Positions 1 to 9,525 of a stretch of DNA of 64,000 nt are shown here, piece after piece; positions within the stretch are counted from its first letter, which is position 1, and each line of letters begins with the position of its first letter. Under the pieces are notes generated by a model. It was not told the DNA's origin, made no database searches, and was given only the letters and a program-made list of their open reading frames with translations. The translations under genes and the position numbers were made by a program. Source of the DNA: Frateuria_A sp035943815 (lineage in GTDB: Bacteria > Pseudomonadota > Gammaproteobacteria > Xanthomonadales > Rhodanobacteraceae). Location of the stretch: contig NZ_DASZBU010000005.1 of assembly GCF_035943815.1 (NCBI RefSeq), positions 124,001-188,000 on the forward strand, read 5' to 3'.

Positions 1-576
1 CCCGTGCTGGTCGGCCACAGCCTCGGCGGCACGCTGGCGCTCAAGCTGGCGAGCGAGCAGCCGCAGCTGCTCGGTGCGGTGGTCGCGGTCGACGGCCTGC
101 CGGTGCTGCCGATGACCGAGAACCTGCCCGCCGCCCAACGCGTCGCGATGGCGCAGGCGATGAAGGCGCAGCTCGCCGCGGCCACGCCCGCGGCGTTCCA
201 GGCGCAGCAGCTGGGCTACATGCGTTCGATCGGCACCATCGATCCGGCGCGCGCCGCGCAATACGCCGCGCTCAGCAGCCGCAGTGACCCCAAGGCGGTG
301 GCCGAGTACGCAGCCGAGGATCTCGCGCTCGACTTCCGCGCGCAGATGAAGAACGCCACCGTGCCGATCCTGGAGATCTCGCCTTACTACGCCGCCGACG
401 GCAAGGCCGCTGCGCAGCCCTATACCGAGGCGCAGAAGACGGCCTACTGGAAAAGCCTGCTCGGCGCGGCGCCGCATGCCGCGGTGGCCTCGATCAGTCC
501 CTCGCGCCACTTCGCCATGCTCGACCAGCCGGCACAATTCCAGCAGACGCTGGATGGCTTCCTCAACTCGCTCTGA
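1..576 (+). CDS. alpha/beta hydrolase, 3' part
   Basis: This is the C-terminal part of a serine alpha/beta-hydrolase; the open frame runs in from the window edge, so the true start is missing. The nucleophile elbow GHSLGG is visible in the first few residues and a late SRHFAM segment is a plausible site for the catalytic histidine. The visible 191 residues cover the cap region and the end of the fold. The substrate cannot be told. It ends 10 bases before the next gene on the same strand, which suggests but does not prove co-transcription. Confidence 0.85.
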   Translation, partial: PVLVGHSLGGTLALKLASEQPQLLGAVVAVDGLPVLPMTENLPAAQRVAMAQAMKAQLAAATPAAFQAQQLGYMRSIGTIDPARAAQYAALSSRSDPKAVAEYAAEDLALDFRAQMKNATVPILEISPYYAADGKAAAQPYTEAQKTAYWKSLLGAAPHAAVASISPSRHFAMLDQPAQFQQTLDGFLNSL

Positions 577-586
577 GCCCCCAGTC

Positions 587-1192
587 ATGGCCCGCCTCAA
601 TCCGCGGCAATACCAGCGCCGGGTCGCCGTCGCGATGGTGCTTTATGTCGGCTTGATGCTGCTGGCCTGGCCGACCGTGCGCACCGCCGTCGACATGCCG
701 CTGAAGGTGCTGCTGGCGCTGGCACCGCTGGGTCCCATGTTCTACATGATCGGCCTGATGGCGCGGCGCATCTTCCAGAGCGACGAACTGGAGCAGCGCA
801 CGCACTTGGTCGCGCTGGGCGTGGCGACAGCCGTGGTGGGTGCCCTGAGCCTGGCGGGTGGGTTCCTCGCCGCGGCCAAGGTGCTCCAGACCGACGGCTC
901 GATCCTGATCTGGGTGTTTCCCGTGATGACCATTTGCTACGGCATCACCCGGTGGTGGGTCGGACGGCGCTATGGCATGACCGTAACCTGCGAGGACAGC
1001 CGCGGCACGTCGCCACTGCGCTTCCTGCTGGGCGCCATGACGTCGGCGGCAGTGGCCTGGTTAGGCCGCGGCTCTCTGAGCGAGCTGCAACTGGGCGTGC
1101 TGTGCGGCATGAGTGGCGGCTTCCTGCTGGTTGGCCTCGGCTTCTTCGTCGCCCGCCGGCTCGACCGGCGCGCGCCGCCGCGGGAGGACTGA
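587..1192 (+). CDS. hypothetical membrane protein, four-to-six TM segments
   Basis: A 201-aa integral membrane protein of unknown function. Hydrophobic segments lie near residues 12-30, 40-55, 75-100, 105-120, 145-160 and 170-190. It carries the motif SDELEQRTHLVALG after the second segment, which closely matches QDELERQTDLQALA at the same place in the next gene, so the two are probably diverged paralogues. The ATG at 587 is chosen over longer in-frame starts because those would overlap the hydrolase upstream. An XRE regulator closes this group, a common arrangement for small membrane proteins of unknown role. Confidence 0.75.
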   Translation: MARLNPRQYQRRVAVAMVLYVGLMLLAWPTVRTAVDMPLKVLLALAPLGPMFYMIGLMARRIFQSDELEQRTHLVALGVATAVVGALSLAGGFLAAAKVLQTDGSILIWVFPVMTICYGITRWWVGRRYGMTVTCEDSRGTSPLRFLLGAMTSAAVAWLGRGSLSELQLGVLCGMSGGFLLVGLGFFVARRLDRRAPPRED

Positions 1193-1195
1193 GCG

Positions 1196-1597
1196 ATGCG
1201 GCCCGTGCACAAGCGCTACCTGCGCCGGTTCCTGCCGGCGATGGGCGGCTACGTCGCATTGATCGGGCTGTACGGCTGGCTGGTACCGCGCACCGAAAGC
1301 GTGGCCCTGCGCGCCCTGCTGGCGATGTTGCCGATGCTGCCCGTGTTGCTGGCGATTCGTGCGGTCGCGCTGGTGATCCGCGAGCAGGACGAGCTGGAAC
1401 GCCAGACCGACCTGCAGGCGCTCGCTATGGCGGCGGTGCTGATCTCGTGTGGTTTCCTCAGCTTCGGGTTGCTGCTCAGTGCCGGCGTGGTGCGGGGAGT
1501 GCCGGCCGAATGGGTCGCGCTGCTGGTGCTGCCGTGCTTTTTCTGGGTGTTCGGGCTGACCAAGCTCGTGCTGGTCCTGCGGCTGCGCGTCCGATGA
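1196..1597 (+). CDS. hypothetical membrane protein, paralogue of preceding gene
   Basis: A 133-aa inner-membrane protein with about four hydrophobic segments (roughly residues 15-30, 38-60, 75-97, 106-128). The cytoplasmic-looking loop REQDELERQTDLQALAM matches the corresponding loop of the gene just upstream, pointing to tandem duplication and divergence. The start follows the upstream stop by three bases and the stop overlaps the next start as ATGA, so all three genes are likely one transcript. Function is not recognised. Confidence 0.75.
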   Translation: MRPVHKRYLRRFLPAMGGYVALIGLYGWLVPRTESVALRALLAMLPMLPVLLAIRAVALVIREQDELERQTDLQALAMAAVLISCGFLSFGLLLSAGVVRGVPAEWVALLVLPCFFWVFGLTKLVLVLRLRVR

Positions 1598-1785
1598 AGA
1601 ACCAGGTGCGCGACTTGCGCGGCGAGCACGGCTGGTCGCAGGCCGACCTGGCCGAGCGGTTGGACGTATCGCGCCAGACGGTCAACGCGATCGAGACTGG
1701 CAAGTACGACCCCAGCCTGCCGCTGGCGTTCAAGATCGCGCGGCTGTTTGGGCGGTCGATCGAGGTGATCTTCGAGCCGGACTGA
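1594..1785 (+). CDS. small XRE-family transcriptional regulator
   Basis: A 63-aa protein made almost entirely of one helix-turn-helix domain: WSQADLAERLDVSRQTVNAIETGKYDPSLPLAFKIARLFG is classic for the short YozG-like group of Cro/CI regulators. Such proteins bind DNA as dimers and usually control their own operon. The start overlaps the stop of the membrane-protein gene (ATGA), so translation is probably coupled. The natural inference is that it represses or tunes the adjacent membrane-protein genes. Confidence 0.9.
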   Translation: MKNQVRDLRGEHGWSQADLAERLDVSRQTVNAIETGKYDPSLPLAFKIARLFGRSIEVIFEPD

Positions 1786-1808
1786 CGCACGAACCAAGGA
1801 GTGAAGGT

Positions 1809-2240
1809 ATGGCCAAGTTGCTCGACCGCTACGCCCGCCACAGGGCCGCCGACCACGGTGATGGCGATTTCCGCGCCGCTGGTCGCCCTGTCGCCAATAC
1901 AGGGAAGGGTCGCGGTGGTGCCCATCGCGACGCCGCCGCGGGTATGGGTGGGTTGCTGCGTGGCGGCGCAGCCGTGGGCGTCGCTGGAATATCGCTGCTG
2001 GTCGCTTTGGGAGCTGGGCCATGGAGCCGTCGAACCGTGTTCATCGCTGCAGCGCTGCTTGTGCTGGTCGGTGCGCGGATGCCCGCCTGGCGCGATGCCG
2101 CCATCGCGGACGCAGCGACGATGCATGCACCGTCCCTAGGGGGAGGCGCGCAGGAATGGAGCGGCGCACGCGCCGCATGGCAATGGGCGCCGGCGCTGCG
2201 GCGACGGCTGGGACTGGTCCTCACTTGGGAAGGGAGTTGA
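1809..2240 (+). CDS. hypothetical protein, doubtful
   Basis: An open frame of 143 codons with a good ribosome site (AAGGAG seven bases before the ATG) directly after the XRE gene. The first 45 residues are polar and Gly/Arg-rich, followed by two hydrophobic stretches (about residues 52-70 and 78-90). Third-position GC looks lower than in neighbours and the product resembles nothing I know. It may be a real small membrane protein, a frameshifted remnant, or a chance frame; the ribosome site and lack of a competing gene are the main support. Confidence 0.4.
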   Translation: MAKLLDRYARHRAADHGDGDFRAAGRPVANTGKGRGGAHRDAAAGMGGLLRGGAAVGVAGISLLVALGAGPWSRRTVFIAAALLVLVGARMPAWRDAAIADAATMHAPSLGGGAQEWSGARAAWQWAPALRRRLGLVLTWEGS

Positions 2241-2244
2241 AGAC

Positions 2245-3813
2245 ATGGCTTTGAAACCGCGCACCGTGTTGCGCATCATGCTGGTAGCGCTCGCGTTGGG
2301 GCTGCTGGCGTGGAACCAGTTCCGCCCGCCCGCGCCGGCCACGGCCGCTACTACGGAGGCCACCGCGCCGAGCACGCCCCAGGCTGCGGTCAAGCCGCGT
2401 AGCTGGAGGGTCGGCCAGCTCACCCTGACCGCCTGCGAACTGGGCCGACCGGACAGCGGCCTGACCACGGCCGCCTGGTGCGCACCGTTCGAGGTGCCGG
2501 AGAACCGCGCCGACCCGCATAGCCGAAAGATCACCCTGAAGCTGGCGGTGATCCGCTCCGAGGCGCAGGTGCCGGCCAAGGACATGCTGGTCTTCCTGGC
2601 CGGCGGCCCCGGCCAGGCGGCCACCGAAACCTGGCCGATGGTCGCGCCGGCGCTCGCGCCGCTGCTGGCGCATCGCGACGTGTTGCTGATCGACCAGCGC
2701 GGCACCGGCGGCTCCAACCCGCTGGATTGCAAGGCGACCGAGAAGGCCGCGGCGGACGCCGAGTCGGCGGGGTTCGACGCGCAACGGCTGCGCACGCAGA
2801 CCGCCCAATGCCTCTCGGAGATCCAGGCCAAGGCCGATCCGCGCTTCTACACCACCACGGTCGCGGTGCAGGACCTTGAGGACGCGCGCCGAGCGCTCGG
2901 CTCGCCCAGCTTCGACCTGGTCGGTGTGTCCTACGGCACCCGCGTGGCGCAGCAGTACGCCATGCACCATGCGGACGCCGTGCGCAGCGTGCTGCTCGAC
3001 GGCGTGGTGCCCAACGAGCTGGTGCTGGGCGAGGACTTCGCCCGCAACCTGGACGATGCGCTCAAGGCGCAGTTCGCGCGCTGCACCGCCGAGCCCGAAT
3101 GCAAGGCGCGCTTCGGCAACCCGTACCAGACGCTCTACCAGCTGCGCGACGCGCTGCGCGCCAACCCGCACAAGGTGAGCTTCCGCGATCCGCAGAGCTT
3201 CCAGAGCGTCGAGCGCACGCTCAGCGATGACGCGCTGGTCAGCGTGGTGCGCCTGTTCGCCTATTCGCCGGTGACCGCCGCCTTGCTGCCGCTGTCCATC
3301 GACGAGGCCGCCCACGGCGACGTCGGCCCCCTGCTGGGTCAGGCCAAGCTGATCAGTGGCGACCTGGGCGACAGCATGAACGGCGGCATGCAGTCCTCGG
3401 TGATCTGCAGCGAGGACGCCGATCTGCTCGCGCCACGCCCGCAGGACGCCAACACGATGCTGGGCACGCGCATGATCGACTCGCTGCAGGCGGTTTGCGC
3501 GGTGTGGCCGCGCGGCACGCGTCCGGCCGATTTCCACCAGCCGTTTCGCAGCGCCATCCCCACGCTGCTGCTGTCGGGACAGTACGACCCGGTGACGCCG
3601 CCGCGCTACGGCGAGGAGGTGCTCGCGGGCCTGTCCAATGCGCGGCATCTCGTGCTCCCGGGGCAGGGCCACAACGTGATCGGCGCCGGCTGTGCGCCCA
3701 AGCTGGTGCAGCACTTCATCGAGAACCTCGACCCCAAGACGCTCGACGCCCGTTGCCTGGAGCGGCTGCAGCCGACCCCGCTGTTCATTGATTTCAATGG
3801 AGCCACGCCATGA
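2245..3813 (+). CDS. TAP-like alpha/beta hydrolase (prolyl-aminopeptidase-like), exported
   Basis: A 522-aa hydrolase with an N-terminal signal or anchor segment (residues 8-24) and a Pro/Ala/Thr-rich linker, so it probably acts outside the cytoplasm. The fold shows the oxyanion motif GGPG near residue 118, DQRGTGGS, the nucleophile elbow GVSYGTR near residue 228, SGQYDPVTPPRYG carrying the acid, and GQGHNV carrying the catalytic histidine. The C-terminal layout is that of the TAP-like family (tripeptidyl or prolyl aminopeptidases and related esterases); the exact substrate is unknown. The ribosome site GGGAG precedes the ATG. The stop overlaps the next start, tying it to the ABC exporter genes. 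Confidence 0.88.
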   Translation: MALKPRTVLRIMLVALALGLLAWNQFRPPAPATAATTEATAPSTPQAAVKPRSWRVGQLTLTACELGRPDSGLTTAAWCAPFEVPENRADPHSRKITLKLAVIRSEAQVPAKDMLVFLAGGPGQAATETWPMVAPALAPLLAHRDVLLIDQRGTGGSNPLDCKATEKAAADAESAGFDAQRLRTQTAQCLSEIQAKADPRFYTTTVAVQDLEDARRALGSPSFDLVGVSYGTRVAQQYAMHHADAVRSVLLDGVVPNELVLGEDFARNLDDALKAQFARCTAEPECKARFGNPYQTLYQLRDALRANPHKVSFRDPQSFQSVERTLSDDALVSVVRLFAYSPVTAALLPLSIDEAAHGDVGPLLGQAKLISGDLGDSMNGGMQSSVICSEDADLLAPRPQDANTMLGTRMIDSLQAVCAVWPRGTRPADFHQPFRSAIPTLLLSGQYDPVTPPRYGEEVLAGLSNARHLVLPGQGHNVIGAGCAPKLVQHFIENLDPKTLDARCLERLQPTPLFIDFNGATP

Positions 3814-3979
3814 CACGGCAGCAGCAAATCCTCGTCCAAGCCACCCTGTGGGCCGCCGCGATCATCGCGGCAGCCGCCTTGGCCGCCCCGGCCTTCCTCT
3901 CGCTGATCCTGCTTCCGTCGCTGGCGGCCGCATCGCTGCCGACCCAGCCGGACGCCTGCCTCAACCGGAGCACCAACCC

Positions 3980-3983
<4 letters not shown>
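3810..3983 (+). CDS. 57-aa single-pass membrane protein in ABC operon
   Basis: A short gene whose start overlaps the stop of the hydrolase (ATGA) and whose stop overlaps the start of the ABC ATPase (ATGA). A ribosome site (TGGAG) sits eight bases upstream. The product has a polar start (MTRQQQ), one long Ala/Leu-rich hydrophobic segment at about residues 9-42, and a short polar tail. I do not recognise a family. Double translational overlap with both neighbours is strong evidence that it is expressed. It could be an accessory subunit of the exporter or a partner of the hydrolase. Confidence 0.75.
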
Positions 3984-4710
<727 letters not shown>

Positions 4711-4714
<4 letters not shown>

Positions 4715-5919
4715 ACAGGATGGACAATCAACCGCTGCGCCGCAGCCGAGCCTTCATCACCGTCTTCCTCAAGGAGGTGCGCGAGAACCTGCGCGACCGT
4801 CGCACGCTTACCAGTGCGTTCCTGACCGGACCGCTGATGACGCCCCTGCTGTTCATGATGCTGATCAGCTTCACCGTCAACCGCGAGCTGGACAAGGCCG
4901 AGCAACCGCTCAAGGTGCCGGTGATCGGCGCGCAGTACGCGCCCAACCTGGTCGGCGCGCTGAAGGCCGGCGGCGTGGTGCCGCAGCCTGCGCTCGCCAA
5001 CCCCGAGCAGGCCGTGCGCGATCAGGAGGCCGACCTGGTCCTGCGCATCGCGCCGGGCTATGCCAAGGCATGGCGCAAGGGCGAACCGGTGCAGGTGGAG
5101 CTGATCTACGATTCCTCCCAGCGCGATGCCAACACGCCCGTGGAGCGGGTCACCAAGCTGGTGGAGGACTACGCGCGCCAGCAGGGCGCGATGCGCCTGG
5201 TCTCGCGCGGCCTGGCGCCGGGCGTTGCGGTGCCGGTGGTGGTGGCCAAGCGCGACCAGGCCACGGCGCAGTCGCGTGCGGTGCTGATGTTCAACATGCT
5301 GCCCTACCTGTTCGTGCTGACCATCTTCATCGGTGGCATGTACCTGGCGATCGACCTGACCGCCGGCGAGCGCGAGCGGCAGTCGCTGGAACCGCTGTTC
5401 GCCAACCCGGTGCCGCGCTGGAAGGTGTTCCTGGGCAAGCTGGCGGCGATCTGCGCCTTTTCCACCGCCAGCCTGGTGATCTGCCTGATCGCCTTCGCCG
5501 TGGTCGGCCGCTTCATTCCGACCGCGAAGCTGGGCATGGAGATCAACCTGGGACCGGCCTTCGCGCTGCACGTGCTGCTGCTGCAGTTGCCGCTGATCGT
5601 GCTGCTGGCCGGGCTGCAGTCGCTGGTGGCCGCCTTCGCCAAGAGCTACCGCGAGGCGCAGACCTACCTCTCGCTGCTGATGCTGTTGCCGATCCTGCCG
5701 AGCATCGCGCTGATGGTGATGCCGATCAAACCGCAGCACTGGATGTACGCCGTGCCGCTCTTGGGTCAGCACCTGGGCATCCTGGACCTGGTCCGCGGCG
5801 AGGGCATCGGTGCTGTGCCGCTGGCGCTGTGCCTGGGCGGCAGCGCGGCGGCGGCGCTGGTGGTGGCGCTGGTCACCATGCAGTTGTACCGCTCGGAGCG
5901 GTTGGCCATTTCAGGCTGA
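4711..5919 (+). CDS. ABC-2 type transporter permease (NatB-like)
   Basis: A 402-aa inner-membrane permease, partner of the ATPase just upstream. One membrane segment lies near residues 30-55, then a large extracytoplasmic domain (about 60-190), then five segments in the C-terminal half containing ERERQSLEPLFANPVPRWKVFLGK, a motif of the NatB/ABC-2 group. Longer NatB homologues of some xanthomonads carry extra domains; this one does not. Translation starts inside the upstream stop (ATGA). The cargo is unknown; sodium, an antibiotic or a peptide are the usual options. Confidence 0.9.
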
Positions 5920-5953
5920 GGAGCGGGCCCGAGAGCGCCACTGTCCGTCCTCC

Positions 5954-5984
5954 GGGCCTTCCCCGCGTTCGCGGGGGAAGGCCC
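5954..5984. terminator. strong GC hairpin after ABC operon
   Basis: A 13-bp inverted repeat (left arm GGGCCTTCCCCGC, loop GTTC) with one bulged G in the right arm. It lies 35 bases after the permease stop and faces the convergent sulfatase-like gene, so it could end both transcripts. No U-tract follows on either side, so it may act in mRNA stability or need a factor. Confidence 0.55.
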
Positions 5985-6047
5985 GACGAATGAAGCCTCA
6001 CTCCGATCTTCACCCGCTTGCGGGGCAGGCCTCGCCAGGGCTCGCCC

Positions 6048-8198
6048 TCAGTGCGCCGCCGCACTCCCTGCCACCGCCGGCTGCACCGGCGTGCTGTCTT
6101 CCGGTCGCCGGACCAGCTTGCCTTCCTTGAACAGCTCCGCCGCCACCTGGTAGTACGCCGTGGCGTCGTCGGCATCGGCCGCGTTGCGCTCCCTCGCCGG
6201 CACGGCGTCGCCGCTGGCGAAGTCCGGGTGGAACTGCTCGACCTTCTTCTGCGGCTCCAGGATCGTCAGCAGATCTCCGCGGAGGTAGCCGAGCTTCTCG
6301 TAGGTGGCCGGGAAGGCGCGCTCGCGCCCGGACTGGAGCTGGAAAATGTCGTAGCCGAAGAAGCGACTGCGATAACTGAAGTTGAGCAGACCGAGCAAAG
6401 TGGGCGGAATATCGATCTGGCTCATGAAGCGGTCCACTCGCCGCGGCGCTATGTGCTTGGGTGCGTAGATCCACAGCGGGATATGGTAGCGGTTGATCGG
6501 GATGCGGGCCTTGCCGGCGCTGGACGCGTCGTGGTCGGCGGTGATCACGAACACGGTGTCGTCGAAGTAGGGCTTGCCGCGGGCGCGCTTGATGAAGTCC
6601 GCGATCGACCAGTCGGTATAGGCCACCGCGCCAGCTCGCGAGCCTTGCGGGAAATCGACGCGGCCGGCCGGGAAGGTGTAGGGCCGGTGGTTGGAGGTCG
6701 TCATGATGTGCAGGAAGAACGGCTTGCCCTCACCGTGGATCTTGTCCATCTGGCCCAGCGCCAGCGTGTAGAGATCCTCGTCCGCCACGCCCCAGACGTT
6801 CTCGTGGTGGATGGTCGCGTCCTTGGGGATGTCCTTGCGGTCCACCGCGACATAGCCGTTGTGGCCGAAGAAGTAATTCATGTTGTCGAAGTAGCCGTAG
6901 CCGCCGTAGACGAACTCCGACACGTAGCCGCGATCGTTGAAGATGTCCGCCAGAGAGAACAGGTTCTCGTTGTGCTTCATCTTGAGCACCGAGTCGCCGG
7001 GCGTGGGCGGGATCGACAGCGACAGCGCTTCCAGCCCACGCACGGTGCGCGTGCCGTTGGCGTAGAGCTTGTCGAAGAACAGGCTCTGGTCGGCCAGCGC
7101 ATCCAGGTTCGGAGTGAGCTTCTGGGTGTTGCCGAAACGGCCCAGGTAGTCGGCCGACAGGCTCTCCACGCTGATCAGCACCACGTTGAGATGTTTCTCC
7201 GGCCCGGCGTGCACGATGGCGCGGGTGAGGTCGGTAGGATCGTCGCTCAGGTAGTGCGCCTCGGGCGTGGCCAGGTCCGCCCGCACGCGCGCGAAGGCAT
7301 CCGCATCGGGCAGCGTGCGGTAGAAGCGCGCGTAGTCCAGGTGGTTGCTGCGGAACGCGGCAAAGAACTGGTAGACGCCGTTGCCAGCCAGCTCGTTGAC
7401 GTAGGTGTTGCCGGTGCGGTCCTTCAGCGCACCGTTGACGCCGATCACCGAGGCCACGGTCAGCACCAGCCAGCCCAGCGCCACCGCGCTGCGGCCGCCG
7501 AAGCGGCTGCCGCTGTCGCGCGCGCGCAGGCCGCGTACGCTCAGCCACAGGATAGCCAGCGCCAGTGCGCCGATCAGCGCTATCCACAGGCCCACCGGAT
7601 AAGACTCGCGGATATTGCCGATCACCTCGGTGGTGTAGACCAGGTAATCCACTGCGATGAAGTTGAAGCGCACGCCGAATTCGTTCCAGAACACCAGCTC
7701 CGAGGCGGCCACGAACAGCAGGCCGAAGATCGTCGCCAGGTACAGCACGTACAACGCGACGCGCCCGCTGGCGCGGTTGTAGGCGAGCGCGGGCAGCGGC
7801 AGCAGGTAGAGGAACAGGAGCGCCAGCGGCCGGATGTCCGAAGCGCTCACGCGCCACAGCGCATGCAGCCCCAGCCAGCACAGGCCATAGGCCGCCACCA
7901 GCATCAGCAGCCAGCCCAGCCAGCGCAGCGGCGTGCGGACCCAGGCCCGGTCGGTCGGCGCAATCCACAGGAACAGCAGCAGCGGCCAGGCGACGTAGAG
8001 CAGGGTCACCAGGTCGTAGCAGGCGCCGATGCCGAACGCATAAAGCCAGTACAGCGGGTTGAGCGGCACGCCGCTGCCGCTCATCGCCAGCAGCACGATG
8101 CGCGTGGCCACGCCGAGCAGCAGGTAGGTCGCGCCCAGCCACCACAGCGGTCGGAAGCGCTGGCGCAGCGGTCGGTCGGGCGTGGCGGACAAGAACAT
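6048..8198 (-). CDS. LTA synthase / phosphoglycerol transferase-like membrane enzyme
   Basis: A 716-aa protein with five N-terminal membrane segments (residues about 18-40, 55-75, 85-105, 110-150, 165-195, 215-235) and a periplasmic alkaline-phosphatase/sulfatase fold (residues ~320-640). VVLISVESLSADYLG, the metal/nucleophile region GTRTVRGLEALSLS (its Thr is the expected nucleophile), HIMTTSNHRPY and ITADHDAS mark the COG1368 (MdoB/LtaS) superfamily. Such enzymes transfer phosphoglycerol or phosphoethanolamine from lipids to glucans or other envelope sugars. The ATG at 8198 has an AAGGG site seven bases upstream; longer in-frame extensions run into the cca gene. Confidence 0.87.
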   Translation of the reverse strand: MFLSATPDRPLRQRFRPLWWLGATYLLLGVATRIVLLAMSGSGVPLNPLYWLYAFGIGACYDLVTLLYVAWPLLLFLWIAPTDRAWVRTPLRWLGWLLMLVAAYGLCWLGLHALWRVSASDIRPLALLFLYLLPLPALAYNRASGRVALYVLYLATIFGLLFVAASELVFWNEFGVRFNFIAVDYLVYTTEVIGNIRESYPVGLWIALIGALALAILWLSVRGLRARDSGSRFGGRSAVALGWLVLTVASVIGVNGALKDRTGNTYVNELAGNGVYQFFAAFRSNHLDYARFYRTLPDADAFARVRADLATPEAHYLSDDPTDLTRAIVHAGPEKHLNVVLISVESLSADYLGRFGNTQKLTPNLDALADQSLFFDKLYANGTRTVRGLEALSLSIPPTPGDSVLKMKHNENLFSLADIFNDRGYVSEFVYGGYGYFDNMNYFFGHNGYVAVDRKDIPKDATIHHENVWGVADEDLYTLALGQMDKIHGEGKPFFLHIMTTSNHRPYTFPAGRVDFPQGSRAGAVAYTDWSIADFIKRARGKPYFDDTVFVITADHDASSAGKARIPINRYHIPLWIYAPKHIAPRRVDRFMSQIDIPPTLLGLLNFSYRSRFFGYDIFQLQSGRERAFPATYEKLGYLRGDLLTILEPQKKVEQFHPDFASGDAVPARERNAADADDATAYYQVAAELFKEGKLVRRPEDSTPVQPAVAGSAAAH

Positions 8199-8290
8199 GG
8201 CAACCCTTTGGAAAGACAAGATGCAGCCTGCCTTTATACATGGCGGCGCTTGGCCGCGGCTTAGAAACCTGGCGCCCCGCGCGGCGGAGT

Positions 8291-9523
8291 TCAGCCCCGC
8301 GCCGGTCGTGGCAATGCGGCGATCGCCGCGGTGCGCGCTTTCTCCATCGCCGCTCCGATGGCCGGGCCGGTCAGGCCGCGTGCCAGGAACTCGGCGGCAC
8401 CCACGCGTGCCGCGACGTCCCGCGCTGCGCGCAGGAAGGCGGCCTGCGGATACGCCGCTTCGGCGCATCCCAGGCGGCCGCGCTTGTCCGCCTCGCACAC
8501 GGCCAGGAACGAATCCAGGCGCCGCGGACGGCGCAGCGCGTCCAGCGTCGTCAGCAGCCGCAGGACGGTGGCCGGCCGCAGCTCGAGCGCGCGGTGCGCA
8601 TTGAGGTGTTCGCGGCAAGCCAGTTCGGCCAGCGCCGCATGCTCGGCCGGCACCTTCAGGCGCGTGGCGAGCGCACGCAGCGGCGCCACGCCGGCATGCT
8701 CGTGGCCGATATGGCCGGGCAGCACGTCGGTCGGGGTGAGCGCCTTGCCCAGGTCGTGGCAGAGCGCACCGAAGCCGACCAGGTCGTCGCCGGGGGCCAG
8801 CCGGGCGGCCATGTCCAGCACCAGCTCGAGGTGCGTGCCGGTATCGATCTCCGGATGGAATTCGGCGCGCTGCGGCACGCCGTAAAGTGCGTCGATCTCG
8901 GGGAACAGCACCGCCAACGCACCGGCCTCGCGCAGCACGCGCAGGAACGCCGAGGGCTGTGCCTCGCCCAGCGCGCGGCGGGTCTCGGCCCACACGCGCT
9001 CGGGCACAAGGTGGTCGACCTCGCCGTTGGCGACCATGGCGCGCATCAGCGCCATGGTTTCATCGGCCACGGCGAAACCCAGCGGCTCGAAGCGCGCGGC
9101 GAAGCGCGCCACCCGCAGCAGACGTACCGGGTCCTCGACGAAGGCGGGCGAGACGTGCCGCAGCGCGCGGCGCTCGATGTCGCGCTGGCCGTGGAACGGA
9201 TCGACCAGCGCGCCGTGTTCGTCCTGCGCGATGGCGTTGATGGTGAGGTCGCGCCGGGCCAGGTCTTCTTCCAGCGTCACGCCCGGATCGGCGTGGAAGG
9301 CGAAGCCGTGGTAGCCGTGGCCGGTCTTGCGCTCGGTGCGCGCCAGCGCGTATTCCTCGCCGCTGTCTGGGTGCAGGAACACCGGGAAATCCTTGCCTAC
9401 CGGCCGGAAGCCCCGCGCCAGCATTTCCTGCGGCGTGGCGCCCACCACCACGTGGTCGTGGTCCACCACTGGCCGGCCCAGCAACCGGTCGCGCACCGCG
9501 CCGCCCACCAGGTAGCTGCGCAT
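8291..9523 (-). CDS. cca: multifunctional CCA tRNA nucleotidyltransferase
   Basis: A 410-aa class II tRNA nucleotidyltransferase that adds or repairs the 3' CCA of tRNAs. It starts with VGGAVRDRLLG, has the catalytic DHDHVVVG near residue 22 (the usual DxD metal site), the RRDLTINAI motif near 110, and an HD phosphohydrolase domain (CHDLGKALTP near 255). That is the length and domain order of the E. coli-type enzyme with phosphatase activity. The start lies only 2 bases after the slt stop, so slt and cca are almost certainly one operon. Confidence 0.95.
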   Translation of the reverse strand: MRSYLVGGAVRDRLLGRPVVDHDHVVVGATPQEMLARGFRPVGKDFPVFLHPDSGEEYALARTERKTGHGYHGFAFHADPGVTLEEDLARRDLTINAIAQDEHGALVDPFHGQRDIERRALRHVSPAFVEDPVRLLRVARFAARFEPLGFAVADETMALMRAMVANGEVDHLVPERVWAETRRALGEAQPSAFLRVLREAGALAVLFPEIDALYGVPQRAEFHPEIDTGTHLELVLDMAARLAPGDDLVGFGALCHDLGKALTPTDVLPGHIGHEHAGVAPLRALATRLKVPAEHAALAELACREHLNAHRALELRPATVLRLLTTLDALRRPRRLDSFLAVCEADKRGRLGCAEAAYPQAAFLRAARDVAARVGAAEFLARGLTGPAIGAAMEKARTAAIAALPRPARG

Positions 9524-9525
9524 GT

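Noticed and set aside
1801..2139. Alternative frame starting at the GTG at 1801
   Set aside because: The GTG overlaps the ribosome site of the frame at 1809, and the product is Cys/Trp/Pro-rich without pattern.
6018..8264. 748-codon rightward open frame opposite the LTA-synthase-like gene
   Set aside because: Antisense shadow; the product is His/Arg/Gln/Val-rich with no domain, while the other strand has a complete enzyme.
8199..8993. N-terminal extension of the LTA-synthase-like gene into cca
   Set aside because: The extension overlaps the conserved end of cca out of frame, and the ATG at 8198 has a good ribosome site and a membrane segment right after it.
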